From Capnocytophaga stomatis (GTDB lineage Bacteria > Bacteroidota > Bacteroidia > Flavobacteriales > Flavobacteriaceae), in the NCBI RefSeq assembly GCF_002302635.1, contig NZ_CP022387.1, forward strand, positions 434,001-498,000: 64,000 nt of DNA, read 5' to 3'. The translations under genes were made by a program, and so were the position numbers. Positions 63,441 through 64,000 of this stretch are shown here, in pieces (the stretch's first letter is position 1; every line of letters starts with the position of its first letter). A model generated the notes under the pieces. The model was not told the DNA's origin. It did no database searches and saw only the letters and a list, made by a program, of their open reading frames with translations.

Positions 63441-64000
63441 CTATTTAATAGCCTCTATTGCGGCTTCAAATTCGGCTTGTGTAGCTTCTTTCAAGTCAGA
63501 TTTCAAAAACTCTACCTGATGGTCTTTCGTAATTTTTGCACTTTTTATAGCATAAGCCCATTTTCCATTACTTTCAGAAGCGAAAATTACGTGAACCTCT
63601 AAACCGATTGGTAAAGTATAGTTTCCTGTAGTAAAAATTTTCTTGTCAATGTGGTAATAAATTGTAGCAAGTCCTGGCACTTCTTTGTAAGACATATAGA
63701 CTGCAGAATTTTTTCCATCATATTCACTTGGCACTTTGACAGTAACAGGCGTTACTTCACGTAACTCATTATCATAGAAACGGTCTATATTTACCCAACC
63801 AAATTTATTAGCTATAACAAGGTATTTCTCATCTTGGAACATCAAGCCAGGCATCGGCACCTCAGGATTCCATCCCTCTCCAGTTTCAGGATTCCATCCC
63901 TCTCCGGTTTCAGGATTCCAATTTTCTGTTATAACCTCTTCCCAAATTAAATTTCCTTCCTCGTTAAAATTACCATACCATAATTTCATAGTATTATCAA
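63441..64000 (-). CDS. Unknown protein with NPETGEGW repeats, probably 5'-truncated
   Basis: The visible frame is at least 182 codons from an ATG at 63989 and stays open to the window edge (no stop in the three upstream codons), so the true start may lie outside. No signal peptide is visible from that ATG. It has N-P-E-T-G-E-G-W repeats (two full, one partial), then beta-rich segments (Y-L-V-I-A-N-K-F-G-W-V-N-I; V-H-V-I-F-A-S-E-S-N-G-K-W) and a C-terminal A-I-E-A-I-K. No family recognised. The repeat is coded by a 24-bp tandem at 63862-63921. Confidence 0.7.
   Translation of the reverse strand, partial: DNTMKLWYGNFNEEGNLIWEEVITENWNPETGEGWNPETGEGWNPEVPMPGLMFQDEKYLVIANKFGWVNIDRFYDNELREVTPVTVKVPSEYDGKNSAVYMSYKEVPGLATIYYHIDKKIFTTGNYTLPIGLEVHVIFASESNGKWAYAIKSAKITKDHQVEFLKSDLKEATQAEFEAAIEAIK
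63862..63921. repeat. In-frame 24-bp tandem repeat
   Basis: Units at 63862-63885 and 63886-63909 differ by one base; a partial third follows. Each encodes eight residues, so copy-number change keeps the frame. Confidence 0.9.

Overview
The window looks like chromosome from an AT-rich member of the Flavobacteriaceae (Bacteroidota). The evidence is the family content (DUF6029, DUF6261, DUF2851, DUF2853, Omp28-like, a GlcN6P deaminase/LmbE fusion, GH92 and GH95 exoglycosidases, many SPI-II lipoproteins), the short arginine decarboxylase with a deoxyhypusine-synthase-like protein, and the promoters. About 27 genes are preceded by a Bacteroidota-type -7 box TAnnTTTG (or one-base variants), several with a TTG/TTTG element 19-20 nt upstream. 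Capnocytophaga would fit, but the genus is inferred from gene content only. I saw no rRNA, tRNA or CRISPR array.

Layout. 1-2.5 kb: 3' part of class I ribonucleotide reductase nrdA, convergent with der. 2.5-9 kb: GH92 mannosidase lipoprotein, a leucine-rich-repeat lipoprotein, a deoxyhypusine-synthase-like enzyme, a lipocalin-like lipoprotein and a DUF6261 protein. 8.8-9.9 kb: a gene-free repeat island holding three unrelated repeat families: a degenerate 41-bp tandem array, four exact-period 85-bp REP-like palindrome units, and short C/G-rich hairpins. 9.9-18.3 kb: lipoproteins; a divergent redox module (Omp28-like CxxC lipoprotein against thioredoxin + DUF6029 barrel); speA with a long leader; acs. 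18.5-27.3 kb: patatin/beta-barrel protein, sdaA, then folP - lipoprotein - cdaA (c-di-AMP synthase) - DUF2851, and a TlpA-family lipoprotein. 27.3-38.4 kb: Gfo/Idh oxidoreductase, PatB-type aminotransferase, MATE exporter, NagB fusion, OmpA-like protein, fabD, and an ABC-2 operon split by an IS5-type element. 38.4-47.6 kb: lipA, GH95, a second OmpA-like protein, hpf/xerC, M28 peptidase/fmt, purine nucleoside phosphorylase. 47.7-64 kb: a degenerate thioredoxin-like lipoprotein, comM, two unknown envelope genes, menD, DUF2853, ligA, birA, lpxK, a DEAD-box helicase, a carboxypeptidase-regulatory-like protein, a large AsmA-family protein and a truncated surface-type protein with an in-frame 24-bp repeat.

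Most genes are housekeeping (nucleotide, folate, lipoate, biotin, menaquinone, lipid A, DNA ligation) mixed with envelope and glycan-scavenging functions: GH92 and GH95 would release mannose and fucose/galactose from host-type glycans, and NagB would feed amino sugars into glycolysis. The best candidates for poorly described biology are the Omp28/thioredoxin/DUF6029 module with its cysteine pair at the barrel C terminus, the unknown lipoprotein overlapping folP next to cdaA, and the deoxyhypusine-synthase-like/arginine-decarboxylase pair. All coordinates and starts come from reading the sequence; no searches were run.
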